Source of the DNA: Arthrobacter zhaoxinii
GTDB lineage: Bacteria > Actinomycetota > Actinomycetes > Actinomycetales > Micrococcaceae
DNA length: 64,000 nucleotides
Assembly: GCF_024385505.1 (NCBI RefSeq)
Contig: NZ_JANFLT010000005.1
Location: 558,001 to 622,000, forward strand
Direction: 5' to 3'
Part shown: positions 16,607 through 25,069 of the stretch, in pieces
Numbering within the stretch: the first letter of the stretch is position 1
How the letters are laid out: each line of letters begins with the position of its first letter
Program-made: the position numbers and the translations under genes
Notes under the pieces: model-generated
Told to the model about the DNA's origin: nothing
The model's database searches: none
The model's input: the letters and a program-made list of their open reading frames with translations, nothing else

Positions 16607-17431
16607 ATGAAGTCTGCGAAGGAAATGTTCGGCAGCGGCAGTGGTCCGTTCATCAACCTGAACTGGGCCGGGAGGGTTGAAAAGCCCGAGGCCGTCGCCG
16701 CACGTCTGGCGGGCACGATGTCGCTGCTGTCCGCGTGGACCGGCCTGCAGTGGTACCACGACACCGGTGAGCGGAACAGTACCGCCGTCAGCTATGAGGT
16801 CATACCGGCCGAACAGCAAAGCCTTACCGGACTTATCAATCCGAGACCTGCCAGGGAACGCGATGCTGCACCCCAGTTGAGCAGCTATTTCATGTCCATG
16901 CGTTCCAGCCCGGATCCAAACGGCACCTATACGGTTCTCCTGAGCGGCTCGGCCGGATCCGATCAGGAACTGACCAACCAGGTCAAGTTGCAACTCGCAG
17001 ATGATTTCCCGGTGGGCGTTCCCCCTGAGGCTGCCCGGTGGTTTCTGGATCTCGTCCGGCTCTGGGAGCCTGACCGAGCACGGCTTAGCAGTCAGTCCGT
17101 GGAGCAGGAAATCTGGTTAACCCGGGCAGCGTACCTGTCCTGGACCTCGGCCAAGGCCTACCCCGAGCCCCTCAGTGACAAGGAAGTCCGTATCCCGTTT
17201 GGTGACGGCGGTCTTGGGATTGCACGCACATGGACTGTGGAGGGCATTGCCGCACTAGACCGGGATCTTCGGCACGCAGGTGCACCGAAAGCAAGCAACC
17301 GGCCACCCACACAGGACCAGCCTCAGTTCCCGAGCGGTTACCCGAAAGAGCTGGACTCCCTGGCCCGGGAACTGGACTATAGCCGGCGCGATTCGGTAAC
17401 CGGCCGGGAATCACCGAGCGGAACTGTTTAG
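16607..17431 (+). CDS. Hypothetical protein, possibly Imm52-like immunity protein
   Basis: A 274-residue soluble protein without signal or membrane segment. The opening, GSGPFINLNWAGRVEKPEAVAARLAGTMSLLSAWTGLQWYHDTGERN, resembles the first strand-helix unit of Imm52-type immunity proteins (a short strand with W, then R/E-x-x-A-x-R-L, then W-Y). The rest carries no motif I know and ends in a polar tail. No polymorphic toxin gene is adjacent. A TACGTT box lies 6 nt before the ATG, suggesting a leaderless mRNA. Confidence 0.6.
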   Translation: MKSAKEMFGSGSGPFINLNWAGRVEKPEAVAARLAGTMSLLSAWTGLQWYHDTGERNSTAVSYEVIPAEQQSLTGLINPRPARERDAAPQLSSYFMSMRSSPDPNGTYTVLLSGSAGSDQELTNQVKLQLADDFPVGVPPEAARWFLDLVRLWEPDRARLSSQSVEQEIWLTRAAYLSWTSAKAYPEPLSDKEVRIPFGDGGLGIARTWTVEGIAALDRDLRHAGAPKASNRPPTQDQPQFPSGYPKELDSLARELDYSRRDSVTGRESPSGTV

Positions 17432-17513
17432 AGCCGATGCCCGTGGTCCGGTGATGGAACACGGGCATCGACGCCAGGAGAATAAGGATTAAGGCGGGCA
17501 AACCGTGCACCGC

Positions 17514-17819
17514 TTAGCCCTCTTCCACCTCCGAGAACAGGGCGATGAAGGTGGTCCCGCTGGCCTTCAGCTGACCGAAGAGGTCCGCAGCGTGAGGTGT
17601 TGTCACGGCCGCCGAGGCCTCCTCATAGCTGTCGAAGTACAGGTCAAGCGTCCGGTGGGCAGGGGTGGGTGAGCCGTTTTCCTTCGGCCAGACCTTGCCG
17701 GCCTCGTAGCGACGCAGCTTCGGGAGCTGCTTGGCGCTGTCCGCGATGCCTTTGTAGGCAGTCTCAAACGCGTCGGGGTCGGCGGGGTTGTCAATGACGA
17801 ACGTGATCTTGGTGGGCAT
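17514..17819 (-). CDS. EthD-like dimeric alpha/beta barrel protein
   Basis: A 101-residue ferredoxin-like protein. The order KITFVIDNPADPDAFETAYKG, then LPKLRRYEAGKVW, then LDLYFDSYEEASAAVTTPHAADLFGQL fits the EthD family, whose members assist or catalyse steps in ether, dye or polyketide metabolism. GGAAGGAAC lies 6 nt before the ATG. It is a single gene; the role is unknown. Confidence 0.78.
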   Translation of the reverse strand: MPTKITFVIDNPADPDAFETAYKGIADSAKQLPKLRRYEAGKVWPKENGSPTPAHRTLDLYFDSYEEASAAVTTPHAADLFGQLKASGTTFIALFSEVEEG

Positions 17820-18008
17820 GGTGTTCCTTCCTTCCGGGGGCGGGGATGGTTGAAGTTTCCGGGCAGGTTGCGCGGTTGTCTACCGTGCGCCCCTGTGCAG
17901 CTCCCGGGCGGTCATCAAGGCCGGCTCACCCGCTGTCTTGGCGCCAGCCGTGCTGCCGCTCCAGTCGGGTTCGACGCCGTCCGCCGTCGTCCGAGCCGGG
18001 AACACCGC

Positions 18009-19079
18009 TCAACATGTTGCTGGTGGAGTCGACAGCAGGTCCGCGGTAATGTCCTCGATGCTTTCCGCACCGATACCGGCCATAGTGGTGCGCAGTTCCT
18101 CGGTGAGTCCGCCCAGGACGGCTGCTGCACCGTCCTCTCCCCCGGTAGCCAGTCCCCACATCACGGGCCGTCCGATAAAAACGGCGCGTGCACCCATGGC
18201 CAGGGACGCCGCAATATGGTCCCCGGTGCGGATACCGCTGTCGACGTAGACCTCGCAGTCCCCGCCGACGGCCTGGACCACCTCGGGCAGCGCCTGGATG
18301 GACGTGACCGATCTGCCGAGCCGACGGCCGCCGTGCGTTGACACGAGCACGCCGGCGGCTCCCGCATCGACCGCCCTGCGGGCATCATCGCCGCGCAGGA
18401 TCCCCTTGACCACCACCTCAAGACCCGAACGTTCGCGCAAGTCACTGATGACGTCCAGCGTCAGGTTCTCCGCTGCCTCCGTGGCGCCGCCGGGAAGTCC
18501 GGATAGATCCTCTTCCAGGAGGTTGGCCAGCCTCGTCTTGCCCGGTACCTCCGGCCACAGCAGCGGATCGATGAGTAGTCCGCCCGAGGACAGCCGTGTC
18601 GTGTCCACGGTGAGGAGAAGCGCCCTGGCGCCGGCGGCAGCAGCCCGTTCAACCAGGGCATCGGACAGGCCACGGTCTTTCATGACGTACACCTGGAACC
18701 ACCACGGCACCCCTTCTGCCGCGATCTTCGCGAACGGTACCGATGTATTGGTGGAGACTCCCAGCAGCGATCCGGTGCGGCGCACTGCACGCGCAGTGGC
18801 GAGTTCCGCCAGGGGCGTCGCAGCGTTCTGCTGCGCCATCGGCGCCGCCAGGACGGGCGTCTGGAGCGGCACACCCAATACGGACGTCGCGGTTCCCCCT
18901 GCGGACGTCCGGGTGAACGCCCGCGGACGGAACCTGACGTCGCCCCACTGGGCGGCTGCATCCTGTACGGATTCGCCGCCGCCGGCAGTCCCGGCGAAGT
19001 AGCCGTACACGTACTCCGGAAGTGCGGCTTTTGCCGCCTGTTCCAAATCGTTTAACGCCTGCCCGGCATTCCACTGCAT
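18009..19079 (-). CDS. FMN-dependent alpha-hydroxy acid oxidase/dehydrogenase
   Basis: A 356-residue TIM barrel of the lactate oxidase/LldD family. Visible are the N-terminal YVYGYFAGTAGGGES region, APMAQQNAATPLAE binding FMN, FQVYVMKDR, VVKGILRGDDA with the active Lys, and VSTHGGRRLGR holding the catalytic His near 240. DSGIRTGDHI and ARAVFIGRPVMWGLATGG bind the FMN phosphate. Start ATG 19079 has GGGGA 7 nt upstream; an ATG at 19091 has the AGG directly against it. The usual N-H-G-G is T-H-G-G here, seen in diverged members. The 2-hydroxy acid substrate is unknown. Confidence 0.87.
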   Translation of the reverse strand: MQWNAGQALNDLEQAAKAALPEYVYGYFAGTAGGGESVQDAAAQWGDVRFRPRAFTRTSAGGTATSVLGVPLQTPVLAAPMAQQNAATPLAELATARAVRRTGSLLGVSTNTSVPFAKIAAEGVPWWFQVYVMKDRGLSDALVERAAAAGARALLLTVDTTRLSSGGLLIDPLLWPEVPGKTRLANLLEEDLSGLPGGATEAAENLTLDVISDLRERSGLEVVVKGILRGDDARRAVDAGAAGVLVSTHGGRRLGRSVTSIQALPEVVQAVGGDCEVYVDSGIRTGDHIAASLAMGARAVFIGRPVMWGLATGGEDGAAAVLGGLTEELRTTMAGIGAESIEDITADLLSTPPATC

Positions 19080-19174
19080 GGTGTTCCCCATCCTTCCGTT
19101 CCGCTCAACCTTCGTGATTGCGCTGCCGTTGCGCACCGGCTGCCGTGCGTCGTCGTCGTGCACGTCATGGATTC

Positions 19175-20188
19175 TCAGCGTGCGGCAAGGTAGGCGTCCT
19201 CGCGGGCGTAGTCGGTGTAATACGTGAAGAACGGATCCTCGCCGGCGGGCTGATGGGCCGGTGAAGACAGGAGCCAGTCGACGGCGGCCGGAACGGTCTC
19301 CGCATAGGTGCCCACAGGGCGATAACCCAGGGCCAGCGAGGCTTGGGTGTCGAGGACCAGCGGCGGCGTGAGATCCCAGGGATGCGCGCCGAGGCCGGGA
19401 TCGTCAGTGGCCCCGAGGAGGATCTCCTCCCAGTCGTGGCCCAGGTACGCCGCGACGGTGCGGGCAATCTCCCGGGCGGTGGGGGCGTCGGGGTCCGCGC
19501 TGTTGAGGATCCGACGGCCCGGCCGGCCGGCAACCGTTTGGACCAGGGCGGCGGTGTTGACGGCAGCGGTGGTGTGATCGCCTCCGGCACCGCTGCCGGC
19601 GAGGAAGACCGCGGGCCGGCGGTCCAGGACGCGCTTGACGAACATCCATTCCCGGGGCCGTACCGCGCCGGCACCGTGGACCTTCGAGGCACGGATGACC
19701 GTCACCGGATGCCCGCTGTCCAGGAGCACCTGCTCGGCTGCAACCTTGTTGGCCCCGTAGCCCTCCCGGGAATCGTAGTTGCCGTGGGACGGCTTCATGA
19801 TTTGCTGGCTTTCCTGCACGGGACGCTCGAAGCGAGGCGCGACGTCGGAATTGACGTGGTTGCCGTCGTCGTCGACGTAGACCGCTTTGCTGGACAGCAT
19901 TACCGCCGAGCCGATGGACCCTAGATGGGGAAGGAGCAGCTCGGCGTCCGCCGCGGTGTAGCAGGCGGCGTCGACCAGCAGGTCCGCACCCTGGCCGATC
20001 GCGTGCGCCAGGTCGCGGGCACTGCGCCGGTCCGACGACACGAATGCCGCCCCGGCTTGCCGGAGTGCCGCCGGCATTTTCGAAGCGTTCCGGCCGGTCA
20101 TCCGCACCTCCCACCCGGATCCCAGCAGGCGGTGCGCCATGGCTTGCCCGAGGACACCCGTCCCTCCGAGAATGACTGCCTGTTTCAT
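19175..20188 (-). CDS. NAD(P)-dependent epimerase/reductase (extended SDR type)
   Basis: A 337-residue protein beginning MKQAVILGGTGVLGQAMAHRLL, a Rossmann fold with GGTGVLG. Later VMLSSKAVYVDDD and EGYGANKVAAEQVLL give the Ser and Tyr-x3-Asn-Lys-like active site (Y-G-A-N-K) of extended SDRs. HPVTVIRASKVHGAG is the usual substrate-side strand. A GGGGG lies just before ATG 20188. It runs in the same direction as the hydroxy acid oxidase and ends about 95 bp before it, so co-transcription is possible but not certain. Confidence 0.85.
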   Translation of the reverse strand: MKQAVILGGTGVLGQAMAHRLLGSGWEVRMTGRNASKMPAALRQAGAAFVSSDRRSARDLAHAIGQGADLLVDAACYTAADAELLLPHLGSIGSAVMLSSKAVYVDDDGNHVNSDVAPRFERPVQESQQIMKPSHGNYDSREGYGANKVAAEQVLLDSGHPVTVIRASKVHGAGAVRPREWMFVKRVLDRRPAVFLAGSGAGGDHTTAAVNTAALVQTVAGRPGRRILNSADPDAPTAREIARTVAAYLGHDWEEILLGATDDPGLGAHPWDLTPPLVLDTQASLALGYRPVGTYAETVPAAVDWLLSSPAHQPAGEDPFFTYYTDYAREDAYLAAR

Positions 20189-20332
20189 TTGCCCCCAACG
20201 CGCTGCCGCCGAACGTAGATGTCCGTCCGAGAAGGATGAGCCTACCGCCGGGTCACGGCTGGCGTTCGCATCCACGGTCGTCCTGCAACCGGGAAGCAGG
20301 CTCGACGTCGACGGCCCTGTTAGGTTCGGACC

Positions 20333-21181
20333 ATGGGGACAATCGAGAACCGCACTTTGCATGCACTCGTGGATGCCGCCGTCGAAGGGCTGCCCCCGGC
20401 GGCACAGGCGGCTCCCCGGTCGATTGTGGAAATTGGAACGGCGCATATTGTTGTCCTGCTGGACGGCAACGCCGCCGTGCGGATCGGACGGAATCCGGGC
20501 ATGGCACCCGCCATGCGGAAGCGGCAGCAGCTGGTGGACAGCATTCCGGAATCGGTCGGCTTCCTCCTCCCCCGCTCCCTGGGACCCGTCGTGGAACTCG
20601 AGGGACTTTCGGCTGTCGCGACCCGGCTGATCCCGGGCGGGCCGTGTCCGGCAGGTGACGGCGGACCCGGCCAGCTACAAGACCTGCTGAGCTCCGTCTC
20701 CTCCATTCCCATGGAGCCGCTCGAGGGCTTGCTGGCCGAACCCCTGGCCTTCTGCGGAGGCTCGGACTGGTACCGGATCCAATGCGAAGAGGTTCTGCCG
20801 CGTCTCGATCAGGACGTTCAGGAGCGGGCGGCGGATGCGGTCGCCGCCTTGGCGGACCTCGAACCGGTCCGCGAGGTGTTCGCCCACGGCGACCTCGCAG
20901 GACACAACGTGTTCTGGGAAGGAAACCGCATAGTCGGCGTACTGGATTGGGATCTGGCGTCCCGGAGCGACCGCTCCACCGATCTTGCCTGCATCGGTGC
21001 CTGGAACGGGTGGGACAAACTGCCCCTGATCGCCGGCTCCCCGGACGTGCGCCGTGCTGCGGTCCGGCGGAACACCTTCCGGCTGCAGCAGGTCGCGTTC
21101 GCTTTGCTGAACGGCCGGCCAGCGGACGAGGTCGGGAAAGCGGTCGCCCGGGCCAACACCTGGCTCCGGGAACGGCTCTAA
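20333..21181 (+). CDS. Aminoglycoside phosphotransferase-like kinase
   Basis: A 282-residue protein of the APH/choline kinase fold. The catalytic loop is VFAHGDLAGHNVFWEG (H-G-D-x4-N, near 182-195) and the metal Asp is in VGVLDWDLASRSDRSTDLA. The N-terminal lobe is short. The leaderless pattern is clear: TAGGTT ends 6 nt before ATG 20333. The substrate may be a drug, sugar or amine; no resistance can be claimed from sequence. Confidence 0.85.
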   Translation: MGTIENRTLHALVDAAVEGLPPAAQAAPRSIVEIGTAHIVVLLDGNAAVRIGRNPGMAPAMRKRQQLVDSIPESVGFLLPRSLGPVVELEGLSAVATRLIPGGPCPAGDGGPGQLQDLLSSVSSIPMEPLEGLLAEPLAFCGGSDWYRIQCEEVLPRLDQDVQERAADAVAALADLEPVREVFAHGDLAGHNVFWEGNRIVGVLDWDLASRSDRSTDLACIGAWNGWDKLPLIAGSPDVRRAAVRRNTFRLQQVAFALLNGRPADEVGKAVARANTWLRERL

Positions 21182-21245
21182 CCGGTGGACTTCTTCAGAG
21201 ACGAAGCGCTGGCGCAAACGTCGCCTTCATTGTTCACTGATATCC

Positions 21246-21782
21246 ATGCCGACCGTCGAAATCCGCCGAGCCACCGAACACGACGCCGAGTCTCTCGCGC
21301 TGGTCCATGTCAAAGCCTGGCAGTGGGCCTACCGCGGCCTCATGCCGGATTCCCTTTTGGACGGGCTGGACGTTGAGCGACGGTCGGCAGGTTGGAAGCG
21401 GCTGATCCGTGACGGGCTGGCACCTACACCCCATCTGGCCGTTATCGACTCGAAGATAGCGGGGTTCTCCCACGCAGACACGAGTGGGGACGACGACGCC
21501 GATCCGCAGGTCGGAGAGGTCACCGCCCTCTATCTCCTGGCGGAATTTGTCGGCACGGGAGTCGGACGCCGCTTGTGGGAGGCAGCGGTCGACCAGTTGC
21601 ACGGGAGCGGACATACCGCTTTCTCGGTGTGGGTGCTGGATTCAAACAAGCGGGGAAGAACCTTCTACGAACGAAGGGGAATGTCCCTGGACGAGGCAAC
21701 CAAGGAACAGGTCTTCGCCGGGTCCACACTGTCGGAGGTGCGGTACCGCTCCAAGCTCGTTAGTCGTCGGGGCGGTCAATAG
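21246..21782 (+). CDS. GNAT family N-acetyltransferase
   Basis: A 178-residue acetyltransferase. VEIRRATEHDAESLALVHVKAWQWAYRGLMPDSLL is the usual N-terminal unit of this GNAT subgroup; VTALYLLAEFVGTGVGRRLWEAA is the acetyl-CoA loop (G-T-G-V-G-R); WVLDSNKRGRTFYERRGM is the C-terminal signature. Its 3' end overlaps the convergent GNAT gene by 23 bp. Confidence 0.88.
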   Translation: MPTVEIRRATEHDAESLALVHVKAWQWAYRGLMPDSLLDGLDVERRSAGWKRLIRDGLAPTPHLAVIDSKIAGFSHADTSGDDDADPQVGEVTALYLLAEFVGTGVGRRLWEAAVDQLHGSGHTAFSVWVLDSNKRGRTFYERRGMSLDEATKEQVFAGSTLSEVRYRSKLVSRRGGQ

Positions 21783-22257
21783 TCCAGTAGCTCACGCCGT
21801 CGTCGGGAAACGGCCGCTCCGCCATTCCGATCTTGCGCGCTACCCGTTTCGACTCCTCGTTGCCGGCATCAATCGTCGCGGCGACGAACTCCAGGCGAGA
21901 GACCTCGAAGACGTAGGCGAGCATCGCCCGGCCTATTTCGGTGGCATAGCCCTTGCCCCAAAACCTTTGATGGAAAACGTATATCAGTTCGTCAAAGTCC
22001 TGGCCGGGCGCCCGGATGACGCCGCAGTAGCCGACGAATTCGCCGCTGTCCCGTTCGAAGACGGCTGAGGTGCCATAGCCGCGCTTCACATATTTTTCTT
22101 TGCAGACCTGAATCCATCCTGCGACTTCCGACCGGTCCAGTGTCGTCCCGTCACCGACGAACCGCATGACCGCCGGATCCGCGCAGAGCGCTGCAAAGTC
22201 CTCCAGATCCTCATCCGCAAAGTGGCGGGCTTCAAGGCGGTCGGTTTCAAACATCAT
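21760..22257 (-). CDS. GNAT acetyltransferase, RimJ/RimL type
   Basis: A 165-residue protein: MFETDRLEARHFADEDLEDFAALCADPAVMRFVGDG is the typical RimJ/RimL opening, ELIYVFHQRFWGKGYATEIGRAML is the acetyl-CoA loop, and VAATIDAGNEESKRVARKIGM the C-terminal strand-helix. Two adjacent ATGs exist; the one at 22257 follows TATCGT by 6 nt, fitting a leaderless start. Members acetylate protein N-termini or small amines; the substrate is unknown. Confidence 0.87.
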   Translation of the reverse strand: MMFETDRLEARHFADEDLEDFAALCADPAVMRFVGDGTTLDRSEVAGWIQVCKEKYVKRGYGTSAVFERDSGEFVGYCGVIRAPGQDFDELIYVFHQRFWGKGYATEIGRAMLAYVFEVSRLEFVAATIDAGNEESKRVARKIGMAERPFPDDGVSYWTIDRPDD

Positions 22258-22301
22258 CCGGGAACGATAACCCACGGCGGCCGCATAACTCGTTGCCTGC
22301 C

Positions 22302-22886
22302 TCAGGGATGCAGCTTGATCCCGTCCGAGGGGGCAATGCTGAAGCCGGTGAAACGGACGGTCAATCCTCCGCGCTGGGGCGAACAGGCCATCACCCCTAC
22401 CTGGCAAAGGCTTTCCATCGGAAGGTAACCCAGCCGCAGGCTTTTCCACTGTCCGGCCGTGGCGCCGGGTTCCAGGTATTGCACATGGACCGCGGTGCCC
22501 TGCCGGGACAGCCGCAGGGTTATCTCATCCTGGGCCGTTCCGAGAGGACACAAAGACCAATCCGAGGTGCCGTTCGTTATCACCGTACTGAGCTGGAGTG
22601 TGCCGTCGCTGTACTCGACTCCCGCCTTCAGCCACGCCCGCTCATCGATCCGGAGCATCAGTCCCGCCTGATCATAAAGTGCGGTGAAATCTCCGCTCAG
22701 CGTTACGGTAGCCGTGAAGTCACCGGCAACTTCAGCGGAGAGAAAGTGGCCCGTGTCGCGAATGAATCCGTAGTGGGTTTTCCGCCAGAAATCCGTACCG
22801 TCAGCGGTTTCCAGCGTCAGCGAGTCGCCGTCGTCTTTCCAGCTGGCTGGTTCGTTCAGCCATGTCATGTCCTCGAACATCTTCAT
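22302..22886 (-). CDS. DUF1349 domain protein (concanavalin-like fold)
   Basis: A 194-residue protein. MTWLNEPASWKDDGDSLTLETADGTDFWRKTHYGFIRDTGHFL, DQAGLMLRIDERAWLKAGVEY and the ending VRFTGFSIAPSDG follow the DUF1349 pattern, a beta-sandwich of the concanavalin/laminin-G type. ATG 22886 is preceded by AGGAAATGG. It overlaps by 4 bp the end of a truncated MFS fragment, which suggests the two were once an operon. Its function is not established; cytosolic by lack of a signal. Confidence 0.85.
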   Translation of the reverse strand: MKMFEDMTWLNEPASWKDDGDSLTLETADGTDFWRKTHYGFIRDTGHFLSAEVAGDFTATVTLSGDFTALYDQAGLMLRIDERAWLKAGVEYSDGTLQLSTVITNGTSDWSLCPLGTAQDEITLRLSRQGTAVHVQYLEPGATAGQWKSLRLGYLPMESLCQVGVMACSPQRGGLTVRFTGFSIAPSDGIKLHP

Positions 22887-23092
22887 CCATTTCCTGGTGC
22901 AGAAGCGTGCAGGGTGCGGCGAAGCATCGTCGGCGCGAGGAAAACGAGAACGACGCCGAGGGCAGCCAGAGCGATCATCGCACCGGGCCGCCCTGCCGCG
23001 TCCACCCAGAACCCAACATAGACGGGGCCGAGCAGGAACCCGATATAGGACACGGTTGCGAGCACGCAGTACCAAAATGCCAGGTGCGTACG
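22883..23092 (-). pseudogene. C-terminal remnant of an MFS transporter
   Basis: The minus strand is open from a TGA at 23093-23095 and reads LAFWYCVLATVSYIGFLLGP, then VYVGFWVDAAGRPGAMIALAALGVVLVFLAPTMLRRT. This is the last two helices of a major facilitator transporter. The other ten helices are absent: upstream lies unrelated sequence with a stop in frame. A 60-residue gene from GTG 23065 is formally possible but would not be a functional transporter. Confidence 0.7.
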
Positions 23093-23161
23093 TCATTATG
23101 GTCCTGCTCTCCAGCTGTTCCCAGGCGAATGATTCAGCTCCTGCATGCGAGGATGCAGGTC

Positions 23162-23551
23162 ATGGACGCAAACCAGGAATTCGTCAGGTACGAGGCAACC
23201 GAACCGAATGCCCGGGGAGCCAGAATCGGGATATTCGGTTTAGCCAACGGTCTTGCGATGGAGGGCAGGCTGTCCCGTGAAGACTACGAGTGGTGGACCA
23301 GCGCGAACGTCTGGTACGACGATGCCTACCCGGATCCAAGCACAACCGATCCCGCTGTATACGACCGTGCAATTCACCCGCACGCGCAGGCATGGTTTCG
23401 GGTTTCCGCAGACCACCTGCTGGCCAGGATCCCCGGATACATCGGCCTGCTCACCCGCTACGGGGTCAACTGGCAGGAAAGGCGGTCAACCGATCCGGGC
23501 CGGGTTCTCTATGAAGACGAGGTCCAAGTAGTAGTGGATCCCTACCCTTGA
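23162..23551 (+). CDS. Hypothetical protein
   Basis: A 129-residue soluble protein rich in Trp, Tyr and Asp: ARIGIFGLANGLAMEGRLSREDYEWWTSANVWYDDAYPDPS, later YDRAIHPHAQAWFRVSADHLLARIPGYIGLL. ATG 23162 follows AGGATGCAGG. No family recognised; no signal or membrane segment. Confidence 0.6.
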   Translation: MDANQEFVRYEATEPNARGARIGIFGLANGLAMEGRLSREDYEWWTSANVWYDDAYPDPSTTDPAVYDRAIHPHAQAWFRVSADHLLARIPGYIGLLTRYGVNWQERRSTDPGRVLYEDEVQVVVDPYP

Positions 23552-23563
23552 CAGCAGCAGAAA

Positions 23564-23600
23564 TGTAAAGCTCACTGTACGTGTAAAGCAAGCTGTACAC
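23564..23600. promoter_or_regulatory. Tandem operator upstream of the membrane protein/HTH pair
   Basis: Two 17-bp repeats, TGTAAAGCTCACTGTAC and TGTAAAGCAAGCTGTAC, separated by one base (18-bp period). The second lies in a near-perfect inverted repeat, GTGTAAAGC and GCTGTACAC around AA. A TTGACA -35 box lies just before at 23548-23553, so a bound protein would cover the promoter. The likely binder is the HTH protein encoded at 24086. Confidence 0.6.
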
Positions 23601-23616
23601 CGCGGGGAGGCCACCA

Positions 23617-24084
23617 ATGTCTGTTGAGCAAACACGTACAAAGTGGGGATACGCCAAGTTCGGAACCGGCCGGGTACCGGCCCTGGCTATTGCCGTTCCG
23701 GGCGGGCTGGCACTCGGGGCGGCAGGAGGTTTGCTGGCTATCCTCGCGGGTGCCGCCGGTTCGCATCCCGTCCCGGGATTCTGGGTCTTTGCCGTCTGCC
23801 TCGCGATGCCGGCTGCGGTCCTGATGTATCTCGTCGTAGTGGACCGGGACACCCTCGACGGCGCCCTTGAACGCCCTGACGACTCCGTTGAATCCGGCTG
23901 GTATGACAAGGCGGCAGCGGGTTCCTTCACAGACCTGGTCCTGGTCCTGGGCATAGCAGCTACCGTTCTGGCCTTCATTCCCCGGGACTTTCCGGTTGAT
24001 CTGAAGCTCGCCCTTCCAGCAGTGCTCGTTCTTTGCTTTGCCTCCTTCGGCATCCGGTACGTGGTGCTGCGGCGGCGAGGCTGA
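23617..24084 (+). CDS. Four-helix membrane protein paired with HTH regulator
   Basis: A 155-residue membrane protein with hydrophobic segments ALAIAVPGGLALGAAGGLLAIL, FWVFAVCLAMPAAVLMYLVV, DLVLVLGIAATVLAFI and LALPAVLVLCFASFGIRYVVL. It ends one base before the start of the HTH gene. ATG 23617 follows GGGGAGG. The function is unknown; the arrangement copies that of the DUF2975 gene at 15244. Confidence 0.72.
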   Translation: MSVEQTRTKWGYAKFGTGRVPALAIAVPGGLALGAAGGLLAILAGAAGSHPVPGFWVFAVCLAMPAAVLMYLVVVDRDTLDGALERPDDSVESGWYDKAAAGSFTDLVLVLGIAATVLAFIPRDFPVDLKLALPAVLVLCFASFGIRYVVLRRRG

Positions 24085-24085
24085 C

Positions 24086-24286
24086 GTGAAGAATCGAGTC
24101 AGCGATTCCCGTCAGCACCTGGCTTGGTCCCAGCAGCGGCTCGCTGACGAGCTGGGTGTCTCCCGCCAGACCGTCATCTCCATTGAGCGCGGACGCTTCG
24201 ACCCGTCACTTCCCCTGGCCTTCCGGATCGCTGCCGTCTTCAACAGCACCATTGAGGAGCTTTTCTTTCCCGATGGGCAGGAATGA
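24086..24286 (+). CDS. XRE-family HTH regulator (YgzD-like)
   Basis: A 66-residue Cro/C1-type protein: VSDSRQHLAWSQQRLADELGVSRQTVISIERGRFDPSLPLAFRIAAVFNSTIEELFF. The recognition helix SRQTVISIERGR is typical of the short YgzD group encoded next to membrane proteins. It starts at GTG 24086 directly after the preceding stop, so translation is coupled. Its operator is probably the tandem repeat at 23564-23600. Confidence 0.88.
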   Translation: MKNRVSDSRQHLAWSQQRLADELGVSRQTVISIERGRFDPSLPLAFRIAAVFNSTIEELFFPDGQE

Positions 24287-24461
24287 GACGCGCTGGCGCA
24301 TGTGGGCCTTTCTTAGGCGTCAGGGAAAGGTGAGACGGCAATCCCGAAAACCCTGTCATGGCTGTGCACTGCGGACCTATGTGGAGGAGGAACGAAAGTC
24401 CCGCTTGGACTGGTCAACGCCGTCAAACGTGCGTCGCGGGGCGGCGGTGAAAGCTGCTGCT

Positions 24462-24656
24462 CTAAAGTGCCGGCTGCCCGTTCCGACGTCGATACTCCAG
24501 AACGGAGCACGTTAGGAAAGCAGAAGCAGCTAGCACCAGGACAAGGATCGACACCGGCCGCCACCATTCCGGCAGCTTCTCAGCGAGCATTATCGTGCCC
24601 ACCCCGAAAATAATCCAGACCCCAAACAGGTAGCGGCTCCATGCACTCATATCCAC
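24462..24656 (-). CDS. Small two-helix membrane protein
   Basis: A 64-residue protein with helices YLFGVWIIFGVGTIMLAE and PVSILVLVLAASAFLTCSVL and a basic tail. No family recognised. It could be a short accessory or stress peptide; confidence that it is expressed is moderate. Confidence 0.45.
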   Translation of the reverse strand: MDMSAWSRYLFGVWIIFGVGTIMLAEKLPEWWRPVSILVLVLAASAFLTCSVLEYRRRNGQPAL

Positions 24657-24803
24657 AGCCTAACCGCCGCAGATATTCTGAGATGAGCTGCCCGAAAGCC
24701 GGTCCTCCGTGGGATCGCGGCGAGGCCTCGGTGGTGAAGCGACCCGCTGCTTTCTGGCTACTTGCCAGGGGTCCTTGGTGGACGCCGTTTCCAATGCCCG
24801 CCT

Positions 24804-25034
24804 TCATGCTCGCCGGTCGTTCCTCCACCATACGTAGAGAAGCCACACCGCCAGGCCCCAAAGGAGTACCGCCAAGATGATGGTGGACGGCGGCGGCCCA
24901 AAACTGCATTCACCCGCCACGGCAACAAAGTCAGAACAGGTCCCCGACCGCGAAACCATCGTTACAACGCCTGCAATCGACGCCGCAATGGCAGCAAGTA
25001 ACGACATGAAACGACGTTTCCCCCGCTTGATCAC
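24804..25034 (-). CDS. Small membrane protein
   Basis: A 76-residue protein starting at GTG 25034 with GGAGG 5 nt upstream. Helices are SLLAAIAASIAGVVTMV and STIILAVLLWGLAVWLLYVWW, with a Cys-containing loop (SGTCSDFVAVAGECSFGP) whose two Cys could form a disulfide outside the membrane. No family recognised. Confidence 0.5.
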   Translation of the reverse strand: MIKRGKRRFMSLLAAIAASIAGVVTMVSRSGTCSDFVAVAGECSFGPPPSTIILAVLLWGLAVWLLYVWWRNDRRA

Positions 25035-25069
25035 AATTTCCTCCCGACGAGGCCCGCAGCTCTGACCTT

